Under the pieces are notes generated by a model, which did no database searches, was not told the DNA's origin, and saw only the letters and a program-made list of their open reading frames with translations. This document shows positions 16,729-25,102 of a stretch of 35,953 bases of DNA, in pieces; position 1 is the first letter of the stretch, and each line of letters begins with the position of its first letter. A program made the translations under genes and the position numbers. This stretch comes from Acidobacteriota bacterium (GTDB lineage: Bacteria; Acidobacteriota; Thermoanaerobaculia; Multivoradales; J023): positions 1 through 35,953 of the forward strand of contig JAJCXQ010000056.1 in assembly GCA_029263355.1 (NCBI GenBank), given 5' to 3'.

Positions 16729-17424
16729 ATGGAAAAGAATCTGACTCAGGACCCCGAGGCATCCGATGTCAAGGAGCCCGACCGTGAGACGGCCGAGAAT
16801 CACTATGAGCTTGATCTCGAAGAGCATGCTCCGGCGAATATCGATGAAGCTTTCAAAGACGCGGTCGCGGCGGTCGACCGGACGAAACAGGTGGATGTGA
16901 TGACTGGTGGTCCAGAGGACGAAGACTCAGACGAGACCGATCGGAGTCGGCTCGAATCGGAGGCCAGCGATCTGCGAGATCGTCTCATGCGCACCCTGGC
17001 CGACTTCGAGAACTATCGCAAGCGAGCGGAAAGAGAGAAACAGGCCCAGCGACGGTTCGCGAACTTTGACCTCTTCAAAGACTTTCTCGGCGTACTCGAT
17101 AATTTCGAGAGAGCAATGGAGTCTTCAGGCAGCATGGAAGATCTTAAGCTTGGACTCGAGATGATCGTTCGCCAACAGCAGGAGATCTTGCGGCGTCATG
17201 GTGTGAAGAGGGTTGAAGCCACTGGCCAGCCGTTCGATCCGAAGGTTCACGAAGCGGTGGCTAGAGAGGAAAGCACCGAGGTCGAAGTTCCGACAGTGAC
17301 CAAAGAGATGCAGAGCGGCTATGTTCTTCATGATCGGCTCCTGCGTCCTGCGATGGTTTTTGTGGCGATGCCCGGCGGCGATCCAGAGGATGATTCGGAA
17401 GGAACTGCCGACCAATCCGCCTGA
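16729..17424 (+). CDS. grpE: nucleotide exchange factor GrpE
   Basis: GrpE releases ADP from DnaK. The 231-residue protein has a long acidic N-terminal tail (about residues 1-75, rich in Asp/Glu and probably disordered). A coiled-coil helix with LADFENYRKRAEREKQ follows, then the helical bundle and the C-terminal beta-wing (QSGYVLHDRLLRPAMVFVAMPGG), all typical of the family. The start ATG has TAGGAG about 9-10 nt upstream. The gene sits 12 nt after hrcA and 107 nt before dnaK. It is somewhat longer than E. coli GrpE because of the acidic N-terminal extension. Confidence 0.96.
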   Translation: MEKNLTQDPEASDVKEPDRETAENHYELDLEEHAPANIDEAFKDAVAAVDRTKQVDVMTGGPEDEDSDETDRSRLESEASDLRDRLMRTLADFENYRKRAEREKQAQRRFANFDLFKDFLGVLDNFERAMESSGSMEDLKLGLEMIVRQQQEILRRHGVKRVEATGQPFDPKVHEAVAREESTEVEVPTVTKEMQSGYVLHDRLLRPAMVFVAMPGGDPEDDSEGTADQSA

Positions 17425-17439
17425 CATGGCGATCTGCAG

Positions 17440-17454
17440 GGCGCTCGAGGCGCC
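17440..17454 (+). other. hairpin in the grpE-dnaK gap
   Basis: GGCGC (17440-17444) pairs with GCGCC (17450-17454) around TCGAG; a G-U and an A-U pair extend the stem to 7 bp. There is no T-run. It could mark an mRNA processing or attenuation point between grpE and dnaK. Confidence 0.4.
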
Positions 17455-17531
17455 TTCAGGACTTGAGGGGGCACCCTGTTTGATGGCATCTGGGCAGGCC
17501 CTGAGTCAGAAAAATTGAGAGACGAAGCGCC

Positions 17532-19355
17532 GTGGGAAAGATCATCGGAATCGACTTGGGAACGACCAACTGTTGCGTCGCGGTTGTTGACGCCTTGGCG
17601 CCCAAGGTTCTGCCCAACCGAGAGGGTAGCCGCACGACGGCGTCGATCGTCGCCTTTGCCGATGATGACGACCGGCTGGTTGGCCAGATCGCGAAGCGAC
17701 AGGCCGTAACGAACCCGCAGAATACCGTCTTTGCGGTCAAGCGCCTCATCGGGCGCAAGTACGACGCTCCCGAGGTCCAACGCGCTCGGGAAGTCCTGCC
17801 TTTCGCTCTGGCCGAGGCCGAGAATGGAGACGTGAGGGTCTTGATTCGTAACCGCGAGTACAGCCCTCAAGAGATCTCGGCATTTATTCTGACCGAATTG
17901 AAGAATTTTGCCCAAGAGGCTCTTGGCGAAGAGGTCGAAGAGGCGATCGTCACAGTACCGGCGTATTTCGACGATTCTCAGCGGCAAGCCACCAAAGACG
18001 CCGGCAAGATCGCGGGTCTCGAGGTTCGTCGAATCATCAACGAGCCGACCGCTGCTGCTTTAGCCTACGGCTTCGACCGGGATCAAGATGACCACACGAT
18101 TGCGATCTACGACCTCGGAGGAGGCACCTTCGATATCTCCATACTCGAACTTTCGAAGGGGATCTTCGAAGTTCGCGGCACCGCTGGCGACAGTTTTCTA
18201 GGCGGCGAAGATTTCGACCAGCGCATCATGGATTGGTTGATTACCGAGTTTCAGGCGGAGACCGGTATCGACCTCAGGACCGACAGGATGGCTCTTCAGC
18301 GACTCAAAGAAGCAGGGGAGCGGGCCAAGTGTGAGTTGTCGACGGCTGAAGAAGCCGCGATCAATCTGCCATTCATATCCGCTGACGAGAGCGGGCCACG
18401 GCATCTTTCACGGACTTTGACGAGGTCGCACTTCGAAGAGTTGGTCCGGGAGTTGGTGAACCGGACCGAAGGCCCTTGTCTCGAAGCGATGGAAGCAGCG
18501 GATGTCGACCCGGCCGACATCGACGAAGTTTTGCTGGTTGGAGGGCAGACGAGATCTCCCATCGTTATCGCGAGTGTCGAACGGATCTTTGGCAAGGCCG
18601 CCAATCGAGAAATCAACCCCGATGAGGTTGTTGCGATGGGTGCCGCGATTCAGGCAGGGATCCTGCGCGGCGAGATCAAGGATGTGGTGTTGCTCGACGT
18701 GACGCCGCTTTCACTTGGAATCGAGACCCACGGTGGGTTGTTTACTACCTTGATCGGCCGCAATTCGACAATTCCGACCAAGAACACCCAGATCTTTACT
18801 TCAGTCATCGACAACCAAGACAAGGTCGAGATCCACTGTATGCAAGGTGAGCGTGAGATTGCTGCAGAGAATCGTTCGTTAGGACGTTTCGAACTGGTCG
18901 GAATTCCGCCAGCGCCGCGTGGCGTCCCGCAGATCGAGGTCACCTTCGCGATCGATTCCAACGGCATCGTCAACGTCTCAGCGCGAGACCTCGCCACCAA
19001 TCAACAGCATGGTATGGAAGTCAATGCCTCGAGCGGGCTGACCAACGAAGAAATCGACCGTTTGGTGAAGGATGCCCAAGAGTTTGCCCAGGAGGACGCG
19101 AAGCGGCGCGAGTTGCGGCGTTTCAAGAATCGACTAGAGGGTCTGATCTACTCGAACGAGCGGGTCTTCGAACAGTTTCAGCATGCTGTGAACGAGCAAG
19201 AAAAGAAGCGGATCCATCAATCGTTCCTGCGTGCTCGGATGGCTCTCAATGAGGATGAGCGATCCGATCTCGAAGCCGCTATCTTCGATCTCAATACCAT
19301 CTCTCAAAAACTTTCGCAGATCATGCTAGAGAAAACCGACCAAGCCGGGACCTGA
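17532..19355 (+). CDS. dnaK: chaperone DnaK (Hsp70)
   Basis: A 607-residue Hsp70. The ATPase domain contains [16 protein letters not shown] (about 5-20), AVITVP-like [34 protein letters not shown] and GGQTRSPIV; the linker/substrate domain begins at [16 protein letters not shown]. It folds client proteins with DnaJ and GrpE. The start is GTG 17532 with a weak ribosome-binding site. The helical lid is charged and diverged, and the protein stops after [15 protein letters not shown]. The low-complexity tail ending in an EEVK/EEVD-like motif, usual in many DnaK proteins, is missing. It lies in the hrcA-grpE-dnaK-dnaJ order. Confidence 0.97.
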   Translation: MGKIIGIDLGTTNCCVAVVDALAPKVLPNREGSRTTASIVAFADDDDRLVGQIAKRQAVTNPQNTVFAVKRLIGRKYDAPEVQRAREVLPFALAEAENGDVRVLIRNREYSPQEISAFILTELKNFAQEALGEEVEEAIVTVPAYFDDSQRQATKDAGKIAGLEVRRIINEPTAAALAYGFDRDQDDHTIAIYDLGGGTFDISILELSKGIFEVRGTAGDSFLGGEDFDQRIMDWLITEFQAETGIDLRTDRMALQRLKEAGERAKCELSTAEEAAINLPFISADESGPRHLSRTLTRSHFEELVRELVNRTEGPCLEAMEAADVDPADIDEVLLVGGQTRSPIVIASVERIFGKAANREINPDEVVAMGAAIQAGILRGEIKDVVLLDVTPLSLGIETHGGLFTTLIGRNSTIPTKNTQIFTSVIDNQDKVEIHCMQGEREIAAENRSLGRFELVGIPPAPRGVPQIEVTFAIDSNGIVNVSARDLATNQQHGMEVNASSGLTNEEIDRLVKDAQEFAQEDAKRRELRRFKNRLEGLIYSNERVFEQFQHAVNEQEKKRIHQSFLRARMALNEDERSDLEAAIFDLNTISQKLSQIMLEKTDQAGT

Positions 19356-19392
19356 AACGGGGCAAGTGCCCTGGCTTCGCTGTAAGCGGGAG

Positions 19393-19412
19393 ACTGGTTA
19401 GCTCTAACCAGT
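19393..19412. promoter_or_regulatory. 9-bp perfect inverted repeat in the dnaK-dnaJ gap
   Basis: ACTGGTTAG (19393-19401) and CTAACCAGT (19404-19412) are perfect reverse complements separated by CT. As RNA this forms an 8-bp stem with a GCTC loop; as DNA it is a 20-bp operator-like dyad. No T-run follows. It could be an operator or an mRNA-stabilising hairpin. Confidence 0.6.
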
Positions 19413-19441
19413 GGAGTCTGCCCAGCGGTCCAATCTTGTAA

Positions 19442-19455
19442 AGCTCAGCTGAGCT
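19442..19455. promoter_or_regulatory. 14-bp perfect palindrome upstream of dnaJ
   Basis: AGCTCAGCTGAGCT (19442-19455) is a perfect palindrome ending 20 bp before the dnaJ start codon, 29 bp after the neighbouring dyad. It is a candidate protein-binding site or a cruciform/hairpin near the ribosome-binding region. Confidence 0.5.
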
Positions 19456-19475
19456 GCCGGGAGAATCCACAACCT

Positions 19476-20576
19476 ATGGCCAGTAAACGCGACTACTACG
19501 AAGTCTTGGGCGTCGCTCGCGACGCCTCCCCGGCGGACATCAAGTCCGCCTACCGCAAGCTTGCGGTAAAGTTCCATCCTGATCGAAATCAGGGTAATCC
19601 AGAAGCTGAAGAGAAATTCAAGGAGTCGGCCGAAGCTTATGCCGTGCTTTCGGACGCCGAGAAACGAGCTCGCTACGACCGTTTCGGCCATCAGGCAGAG
19701 CAGCCTGGCTTCAGCGGATTCGACCCCTCGATCTTCGGAGACTTCTCAGACATTCTCGGTGATCTTTTTGGCTTGGGCGGTGGGCGTAGGAGATCATCTC
19801 GCGGGACACCGGGTGCTGACCTGCGGTATGACCTGAGTCTCAGTTTTGAAGAGGCCGCTTTCGGACGCGAAGTAGAGATTCGCGTGCCGCGCCTGGAAAC
19901 CTGTGAGACGTGCTCCGGCTCGGGCAGCAAGACGGGACAGTTTGTTCCTTGTCGGACGTGTGGTGGCCAAGGGCGAGTACGCTATACCCAGGGTTTCTTC
20001 TCGGTTGCTCGACCCTGTCCCGATTGTGCCGGTGAAGGCAAAATTGTCAACGATCCCTGCGCCGATTGCCGAGGTGATGGGCGGACCGAGCACGATCGCG
20101 ATCTCAAGGTGACGATACCGGCTGGAGTAGATACCGGCATTCGCCTGCGACTACGGGGTGAGGGTGAGCATGGGCGCCGCGGTGGTCCACCTGGAGATCT
20201 CGATGTGCTCATTGAGGTTGAACCCCATGAGCGGTTTGAGCGCCATGGATCCGACGTCCATGAACAGGTTGAGCTCAGTTACTCTCAATTGGTGCTCGGG
20301 ACGTCTGCCAAGGTCAAGAACTTGCACGATGAGGTGACCCTCAAGGTGCCGCCCGGTACATCGCCCGGGCATGAGTTCCGGTTTCGAAGCAAAGGCATCA
20401 AGGATCTCAATTCTCACCACCGGGGGGACCACATCGTTCATGTAGCGCTGCGGGTTCCCAAGCCCAAGGATCTCGGTGACGAGCATCTCGACCTGCTTCG
20501 CAAGCTCGCTGACTTCGAAGGTGATGCCGTCGACGACTCCAGTGTGCTCAGCAAGGTCAAGAACCTCTTTGGCTGA
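19476..20576 (+). CDS. dnaJ: chaperone DnaJ (Hsp40, type I)
   Basis: The co-chaperone that delivers clients to DnaK and triggers its ATPase. The 366-residue protein has an N-terminal J-domain with HPD at residues 34-36 and a short Gly/Phe region ([13 protein letters not shown]). It also has all four zinc-binding CxxCxGxG repeats ([32 protein letters not shown]) and the C-terminal client-binding beta domains. ATG 19476 follows a 120-bp gap after dnaK with two palindromes and GGGAG as ribosome-binding site. prmA starts 3 nt after its stop. Confidence 0.97.
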   Translation: MASKRDYYEVLGVARDASPADIKSAYRKLAVKFHPDRNQGNPEAEEKFKESAEAYAVLSDAEKRARYDRFGHQAEQPGFSGFDPSIFGDFSDILGDLFGLGGGRRRSSRGTPGADLRYDLSLSFEEAAFGREVEIRVPRLETCETCSGSGSKTGQFVPCRTCGGQGRVRYTQGFFSVARPCPDCAGEGKIVNDPCADCRGDGRTEHDRDLKVTIPAGVDTGIRLRLRGEGEHGRRGGPPGDLDVLIEVEPHERFERHGSDVHEQVELSYSQLVLGTSAKVKNLHDEVTLKVPPGTSPGHEFRFRSKGIKDLNSHHRGDHIVHVALRVPKPKDLGDEHLDLLRKLADFEGDAVDDSSVLSKVKNLFG

Positions 20577-20579
20577 ACC

Positions 20580-21464
20580 GTGGTGACGGGTTATGCGCTA
20601 CGCACGTTCTCGCTGCCGGTAGACATCGAGGATCAGTTCCTCGCAGAGTTATGGGCTCTCGGTGCGTTGGGGTTCGAGTCGCACTCAGCTGAGGAAGGGC
20701 TCTCGCGTCTCGATGCTTATTTCGCGTCGCAGTCATCACCGTGGATGACTTCCGACGACTTGGCTCGATGGCGCCGCCGTGGCGTGCGGGAGTTGGGTAC
20801 CGAACAGGTGAAGGGACGCGATTGGCTCGCGGTGTATCGAGAGACGTCCGAGCCATTCGACGTTGGTGAGCGGTTTCGAGTCGATCCGCGCGACGAGGAG
20901 ACATCGCTGCCTGCCACATCGACGATGGACGGATCGACCCGTCGAGATCTTAAGATTCCGGCTCGAACCGCCTTTGGAACCGGTAGTCACGAATCGACCC
21001 GACTGGTGATCGAGTGGCTCGAGGATTTAGAGCTTACGGGTCAAACTGTCCTCGACGTTGGGACCGGAAGCGGTATCCTGTCGTTTGTTGCCGAGATTCT
21101 TGGCGCTCACCGAGTGGTCGGTTTTGATGTCGATGCGCAAGCTGTGTGCATGGCCAAGAGCAACGCTCAATTCAACGATGTCGAGCCTCTCCTTTTTGCT
21201 GGCAGGCTCTCGAGCATTGTTCGGAAGCGTGACTTTGATCTGGCTCTGGTCAATATCTTGCCGGAGAATATCCTCAGCGAGATGCCCTATCTTGCCGATC
21301 TGTTGAAATCTGGGGGGCGAGTCATCAGCTCCGGCAATTTGGTGAGTCGACGCGATGAGCTTCTGGCTCTTTGGGCTGAGTTAGGGTTCTTGCCTGCTGG
21401 TGAGAAGGTCGATGCAGAGTGGGCCGCTTGGTTGTTGGAGTTGAAGCAGGTTGAGCTGAGCTGA
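20580..21464 (+). CDS. prmA: ribosomal protein L11 methyltransferase
   Basis: PrmA transfers methyl groups from S-adenosylmethionine to ribosomal protein L11. The 294-residue protein has an N-terminal substrate-recognition domain and a Rossmann methyltransferase core with AFGTGSHESTRLVIEWLE, VLDVGTGSGILSF and the catalytic-loop NILPENIL (NxxP-type). These are the family signatures. The start is one of two consecutive GTG codons (20580 or 20583), 3 nt after dnaJ; neither has a strong ribosome-binding site, so coupling to dnaJ is likely. The dnaJ-prmA arrangement is common in bacteria. A MITE-like element begins 3 bp after its stop codon. Confidence 0.94.
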   Translation: MVTGYALRTFSLPVDIEDQFLAELWALGALGFESHSAEEGLSRLDAYFASQSSPWMTSDDLARWRRRGVRELGTEQVKGRDWLAVYRETSEPFDVGERFRVDPRDEETSLPATSTMDGSTRRDLKIPARTAFGTGSHESTRLVIEWLEDLELTGQTVLDVGTGSGILSFVAEILGAHRVVGFDVDAQAVCMAKSNAQFNDVEPLLFAGRLSSIVRKRDFDLALVNILPENILSEMPYLADLLKSGGRVISSGNLVSRRDELLALWAELGFLPAGEKVDAEWAAWLLELKQVELS

Positions 21465-21467
21465 GGA

Positions 21468-21632
21468 CTAGTGCCCTGTTTGACTAATCCCTTCCGCTAT
21501 TCTCGGTCTTTCTGGCGTCTGACGGCGTTACGCCTCCTCTAAAGAGCCCCACTATTCCTGCGTCGGCAAGCCTTGTCAGCCACAAGAAATCCTCGAGAAT
21601 ATTCGGAAGGTTCTAATCAAACAGGACACTAG
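21468..21632. mobile_element. 165-bp MITE-like element with 38/39-bp terminal inverted repeats
   Basis: The left end 21468-21505 and the reverse complement of the right end 21594-21632 align with about 32 identities, including the blocks CTAGTG, CCTGTTTGA, CCTTCCG and TATTCTCG. Both outer ends read CTAG, so the target duplication could be TA or CTAG. The inner 88 bp has no full gene; a stop-free minus-strand stretch of about 35 codons may be a remnant. The element fills the gap between convergent prmA and the Rieske gene exactly. I cannot assign it to an insertion-sequence family. Confidence 0.75.
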
Positions 21633-21637
21633 CAACG

Positions 21638-22756
21638 TCAGTCAGCGGCCCCACATCTCTCGACGACGAAGCGATCAAGGGCGCTCAGAAGCTCTTCGCG
21701 GTTGGAATAGAGCCCCGGGCGATAGGCGCGCGAGCTGATGCCTCGCTGCGCTAGCTCTGATACCTCCCAGTCTTGCCTATTGGTGAGATCCCAGAAATCG
21801 ACTGCGTTCGATGGGTCGAAACCTTCGCGAGCCAACTCATTAGGATGAAATGACCAGCGGCACACGATGTCGGTTCGGTCACAGGCTTTTGGCCACAAGG
21901 TGAACGTGAGCATGTATTGAGGATGGAGATTCAGCAACAGGTTCGGCAAGATGGCGTAGTAGTAGACGCCTCGCCGCTCGTACTCTCGGAGTCCCGGCAA
22001 TGTTGCCCAGGGACTGATTCCATCTTGCGACAACGTCTCGACACCGTCCCGCAGGTCCATTCGCCCTCCCAAGTAGGTTGGCCTTGGTGGGTCGTTCTCG
22101 CCACTCATGTAGTGTGAAAGCTGCTGCAGCTGTGGATGCAGCAGCGGGCAGTGGAGACACTCAGAGTAGTTCTGGATGACCAGTTTCCAGTTGGCTTCTA
22201 TGGAGTAGACGATCTCAGCTGCCTGCCGCAGATGTTCCATTTTCCACGATCTGAATTTGGCTGGAAGGTCGGCAAGATGTTCCAAGAGTGGGGAAGGGTC
22301 CGGTGCGAAGTTGATGAAAATATGACCGTCCCAGGTGTCGATGGCTATGGGTTGAAGAGAGTGATCACGAAGGTCGAACCCACGGGTTTTGTCCATCAAA
22401 GGGGCATTGATCAACCTGCCATCAAAGGTATAGGTCCAAGCATGGTAGGGACACTGGATCTTGCCCGGTAAGGTGCCGCTAGCATGTTGGCACAACTGCG
22501 TGCCGCGGTGTCGGCAGACGTTGTAAAAGGCGCGTAGGCCTTGATCCTCACTGCGAAGAACGATCACGCTCTCCATGCCGAGCTCGATCAGGAAGTACGA
22601 ACCGACTTTGGGGAGTTGCTCGACTCGGCCGGCATGGAGCCACATCTGGTAGTGGATCTTCTCCAACTCTTGCTGAAAGTAGTCCGGCGCTGTGTAGTGT
22701 CTCGCCGAAAGGGTTCTGGCTTCGGATCCGACCTCGGGTCGAGTGTTGTCATACAT
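21638..22756 (-). CDS. Rieske non-haem iron oxygenase, large (alpha) subunit
   Basis: A 372-residue aromatic-ring-hydroxylase-type oxygenase. The Rieske [2Fe-2S] ligands are Cys81, His83, Cys102 and His105 (CRHRGTQLC, CPYHAW). The mononuclear iron site is NYSECLHCPLLHP with His202 and His207, and a probable Asp in TNRQDWE. At the usual bridging Asp position there is Glu199. Glu at this place is known in the quaternary-ammonium group (carnitine and glycine betaine monooxygenases), so a trimethylammonium or similar substrate is a reasonable inference. ATG 22756 has GGAGG 9 nt upstream. No ferredoxin or reductase gene is adjacent, so electrons must come from a partner encoded elsewhere. The stop lies 6 bp from the MITE-like element. 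Confidence 0.9.
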   Translation of the reverse strand: MYDNTRPEVGSEARTLSARHYTAPDYFQQELEKIHYQMWLHAGRVEQLPKVGSYFLIELGMESVIVLRSEDQGLRAFYNVCRHRGTQLCQHASGTLPGKIQCPYHAWTYTFDGRLINAPLMDKTRGFDLRDHSLQPIAIDTWDGHIFINFAPDPSPLLEHLADLPAKFRSWKMEHLRQAAEIVYSIEANWKLVIQNYSECLHCPLLHPQLQQLSHYMSGENDPPRPTYLGGRMDLRDGVETLSQDGISPWATLPGLREYERRGVYYYAILPNLLLNLHPQYMLTFTLWPKACDRTDIVCRWSFHPNELAREGFDPSNAVDFWDLTNRQDWEVSELAQRGISSRAYRPGLYSNREELLSALDRFVVERCGAAD

Positions 22757-23027
22757 CGGTGGGTGCCTCCGTTTTCCGTCGCATTGGCTGTGGAGGATTA
22801 TCTCCCAAGAAGCTCAGTTGTCGCTCGACAGCAGGTGTTGGTTTGACTCAGGGACTAGCGGTCGGAAGTCGGGGGTGAGTCGGCACCGACATCTCCGAGG
22901 ATCGGTAACCTGTGCGGCGAATCTTGCGTAGACTCTGAAGGAAGAGTCGAGGAGGTAGGAGCCTTTGAGTGTGGCAGCCCTGAATTCGAGTTCCGAAACT
23001 GGCCGAAAACTAGGAGGAGGCGGCGAG

Positions 23028-23789
23028 ATGACGCTTCAGGCCATCATCGTCGATGACGAAGAGCTGGCCCGGCAGCGGATCCGCGATCTGTTGCGAGAGC
23101 GATCCGACATCGAAGTCAAGGCAGAGTGCCGCAACGGCAAAGCAGCGATCGATGCTATCCAGCGACATGGGGCGGATCTTGTGTTTCTCGACGTCCAGAT
23201 GCCCGACGTCGATGGTTTTGCTGTGATCAGGAAGATCGGTGCTGACAAGATGCCACCGGTGATCTTCGTGACCGCCTTCGATAAATACGCGCTCCACGCC
23301 TTCGAGACCAACGCAGTGGATTATCTTCTCAAGCCGTTCGATCGCGATCGCTTTCAAAGTGCGGTCGATCGCTTGTTGGAAAGGCACGACAAACGGCACA
23401 TCCTGGAGATTGATCGTAGTGTCCACAAGCTGTTGGACTTGGCGGAGAACCACCAACGTTATCCGGACCGGCTGATCGTCCGATCCTCCGGCAGTGTCTA
23501 CTTCGTCAAGGTCGATACGATCGATTGGGTTGAGGCCTCGCGTAACTACATCAAGATCCATTGCGGCTCAGACGTGCATACGATGCGTGAGACGATGGCC
23601 AAAATGGAGGAGCGCCTCGATCCTGAGCGTTTCGTGCGTATCCATCGCTCTACCGTCGTCAATATTGACCGGATTGAGAAGATCGAGCCAGGTATCGGAA
23701 CCGAATCGATGATTGTGCTCGAGGATGGCGAGCGTCTGATGGTCAGCCGTGCCTATCGACGGGGAAAAGTCAGAGAGCTGCTGAGTTGA
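23028..23789 (+). CDS. LytTR-family response regulator
   Basis: A 253-residue two-component regulator. Its receiver domain has the acidic pocket DDEE (9-12), phosphoacceptor Asp55 in VFLDVQMPD, VTAFD and YLLKPFD. The LytTR DNA-binding domain spans about 150-253 (DTIDWVEASRNYIKIH, FVRIHRSTVVNIDRI). This architecture binds direct repeats upstream of targets. I choose ATG 23028 because AGGAGG lies 7 nt upstream and the receiver fold begins there. An in-frame TTG at 22965 also has GGAGG in front and would add 21 low-complexity residues. No histidine kinase is adjacent. Its last 20 bp overlap the convergent glycosyltransferase gene. Confidence 0.93.
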   Translation: MTLQAIIVDDEELARQRIRDLLRERSDIEVKAECRNGKAAIDAIQRHGADLVFLDVQMPDVDGFAVIRKIGADKMPPVIFVTAFDKYALHAFETNAVDYLLKPFDRDRFQSAVDRLLERHDKRHILEIDRSVHKLLDLAENHQRYPDRLIVRSSGSVYFVKVDTIDWVEASRNYIKIHCGSDVHTMRETMAKMEERLDPERFVRIHRSTVVNIDRIEKIEPGIGTESMIVLEDGERLMVSRAYRRGKVRELLS

Positions 23790-24915
23790 GACCACGCTGG
23801 AGATCGACGTAGGCCATGAGCGCTTGGTGGCCGATCGCCTCAAAACTGAGGTGCTCTTCAAAGAATCTGCGAACTTCCTGCCGTGAGGGTCGGTGAGTTT
23901 GCTTGGCTGCGGTCAGCATGACCCGACGAAGAGCTTCAGCATTGCCGGTAGGCCATAGATGTCCCACCGCGCCATCCTGAGTCAAGACGCGGAACGTTGG
24001 GATGTCGGAGACGATGGGGACTGCTCCACAGGCGAGGGCGTCGGTGACCGAGAAACCACAGCTCTCGCGATGGCTTCCTTGGAGCAGGAAGTCAGCACTG
24101 TTGAAGAGCGGTTCGATATCAGCGTAGGGAATGGGCCCTAGAAGTTCGACGTGGCTTTGCAGTGCTGGGCTGGTAGCGATTCGTTGGCGGACCTCAGGCA
24201 GCAGGATCTCCAAACGCCAAGCCATGTACAGCCGTGCTTCCGGTAGCTCTGAGAGAGTCGCTTCGAACCCATCGAGTATCGTCAAGGGATCCTTGTTGGC
24301 GTCGAGATTGGCGGCCCACAAGAAGATCGGGTTTCCCACGAGTCCGCTGGCGGCGCGAGCGGCTGACGGATCGAGAGTTTGCAGATGGCTCGACCCTTCG
24401 AGGATCTCGATGATCGGTTGAGAGGTACGGATCAGCCCGCGCCGTTGCCATCCCTCAGCCAGACTGCGGGCGGTAAAAAAGAAAGCGTCAGCGGCGCTCA
24501 ACCCCCAGCGTTGGAGATGACGAACGACGCCATCGTCGGGCTGCTCACCGTGATGCTGCAACACGAGGTGGCTCGAAGCTGGCAGAGACCCGCGAAGAAA
24601 CCTGGCTTGAGCTCCGTAGAGCAGACCGTTCAGGTGGACGATGTCCGGTTGCCAGCGCTTGACAGCTCGATGCATTCGCCACGGGATCCGGCGTCGCGAA
24701 AGGCGAGGACTGAAGCGGCCAGCGACGAGCTCGTAGTCGATACCATCGAGGTGGGCCTTGGCGTCACGATGAAATCCTTGAAATACGGTGACGTTGGCGC
24801 CCGCGAGACGCAGCGCTTGAGCCCAACTGGTCAAAGTCCTCAGCTCACCGAGTGCTTGTTCTGGAGTCGCCCGAGCGGAGAAGTCTCCACCATAGTTGAC
24901 CAGCGCGACACGCAT
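23770..24915 (-). CDS. glycosyltransferase, GT4 family
   Basis: A 381-residue GT-B fold glycosyltransferase. The N-terminal half begins MRVALVNYGGDF with the typical acceptor-side Rossmann unit (VTVFQGF, DIVHLNGLL). The C-terminal donor-side domain has IFLWAANLDANKDPLTILDGF, HVELLGPIPYADIEPLFNSADFLLQGSHRESCGFSVTDALACGAVPIVSDIP, the latter being the GT4 nucleotide-sugar signature with the E-x7-E-like region. It probably builds a surface polysaccharide or glycolipid; donor and acceptor are unknown. I start at ATG 24915 with GGAAAG upstream; an in-frame start at 24930 adds five residues. Its 3' end overlaps the LytTR gene by 20 bp on the opposite strand. Confidence 0.9.
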   Translation of the reverse strand: MRVALVNYGGDFSARATPEQALGELRTLTSWAQALRLAGANVTVFQGFHRDAKAHLDGIDYELVAGRFSPRLSRRRIPWRMHRAVKRWQPDIVHLNGLLYGAQARFLRGSLPASSHLVLQHHGEQPDDGVVRHLQRWGLSAADAFFFTARSLAEGWQRRGLIRTSQPIIEILEGSSHLQTLDPSAARAASGLVGNPIFLWAANLDANKDPLTILDGFEATLSELPEARLYMAWRLEILLPEVRQRIATSPALQSHVELLGPIPYADIEPLFNSADFLLQGSHRESCGFSVTDALACGAVPIVSDIPTFRVLTQDGAVGHLWPTGNAEALRRVMLTAAKQTHRPSRQEVRRFFEEHLSFEAIGHQALMAYVDLQRGLNSAAL

Positions 24916-24984
24916 TGATCTGCTTTCCACGATATGATTTGGGTCGAAAATAATATTTGTGCTGGCTAGGTCCCGACGACGAAT

Positions 24985-25038
24985 GCAGTCTCGACGTAGA
25001 ACTCAGTCTCGACGAAGAACGCAGTCTCGACGGTGACT
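24985..25038. repeat. 18-bp tandem direct repeat, three units
   Basis: Three contiguous 18-bp units (24985-25002, 25003-25020, 25021-25038) share the core CAGTCTCGACG. Units 1 and 2 also share AGAAC; unit 3 is more diverged. The period is a multiple of three, so a frame read through it encodes repeated Ser-Leu-Asp, but that frame probably lies upstream of the true start of the next gene. Confidence 0.88.
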
Positions 25039-25062
25039 GTGCCGACTCTTTCTGGGCACACT

Positions 25063-25102
25063 CTACGTCACATCCACAAAAGCTACGTTACATCCACAAA
25101 AG
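25063..25102. repeat. 20-bp tandem direct repeat, two units
   Basis: CTACGTCACATCCACAAAAG (25063-25082) is immediately repeated at 25083-25102 with a single C-to-T change. The end of the second copy supplies the AAAGGA ribosome-binding site of the oxidoreductase gene at 25110, so the duplication reaches into its translation signal. Confidence 0.93.

Noticed and set aside
24985..25102. CRISPR array
   Set aside because: The repeat units are contiguous with no unique spacers and there are no cas genes.
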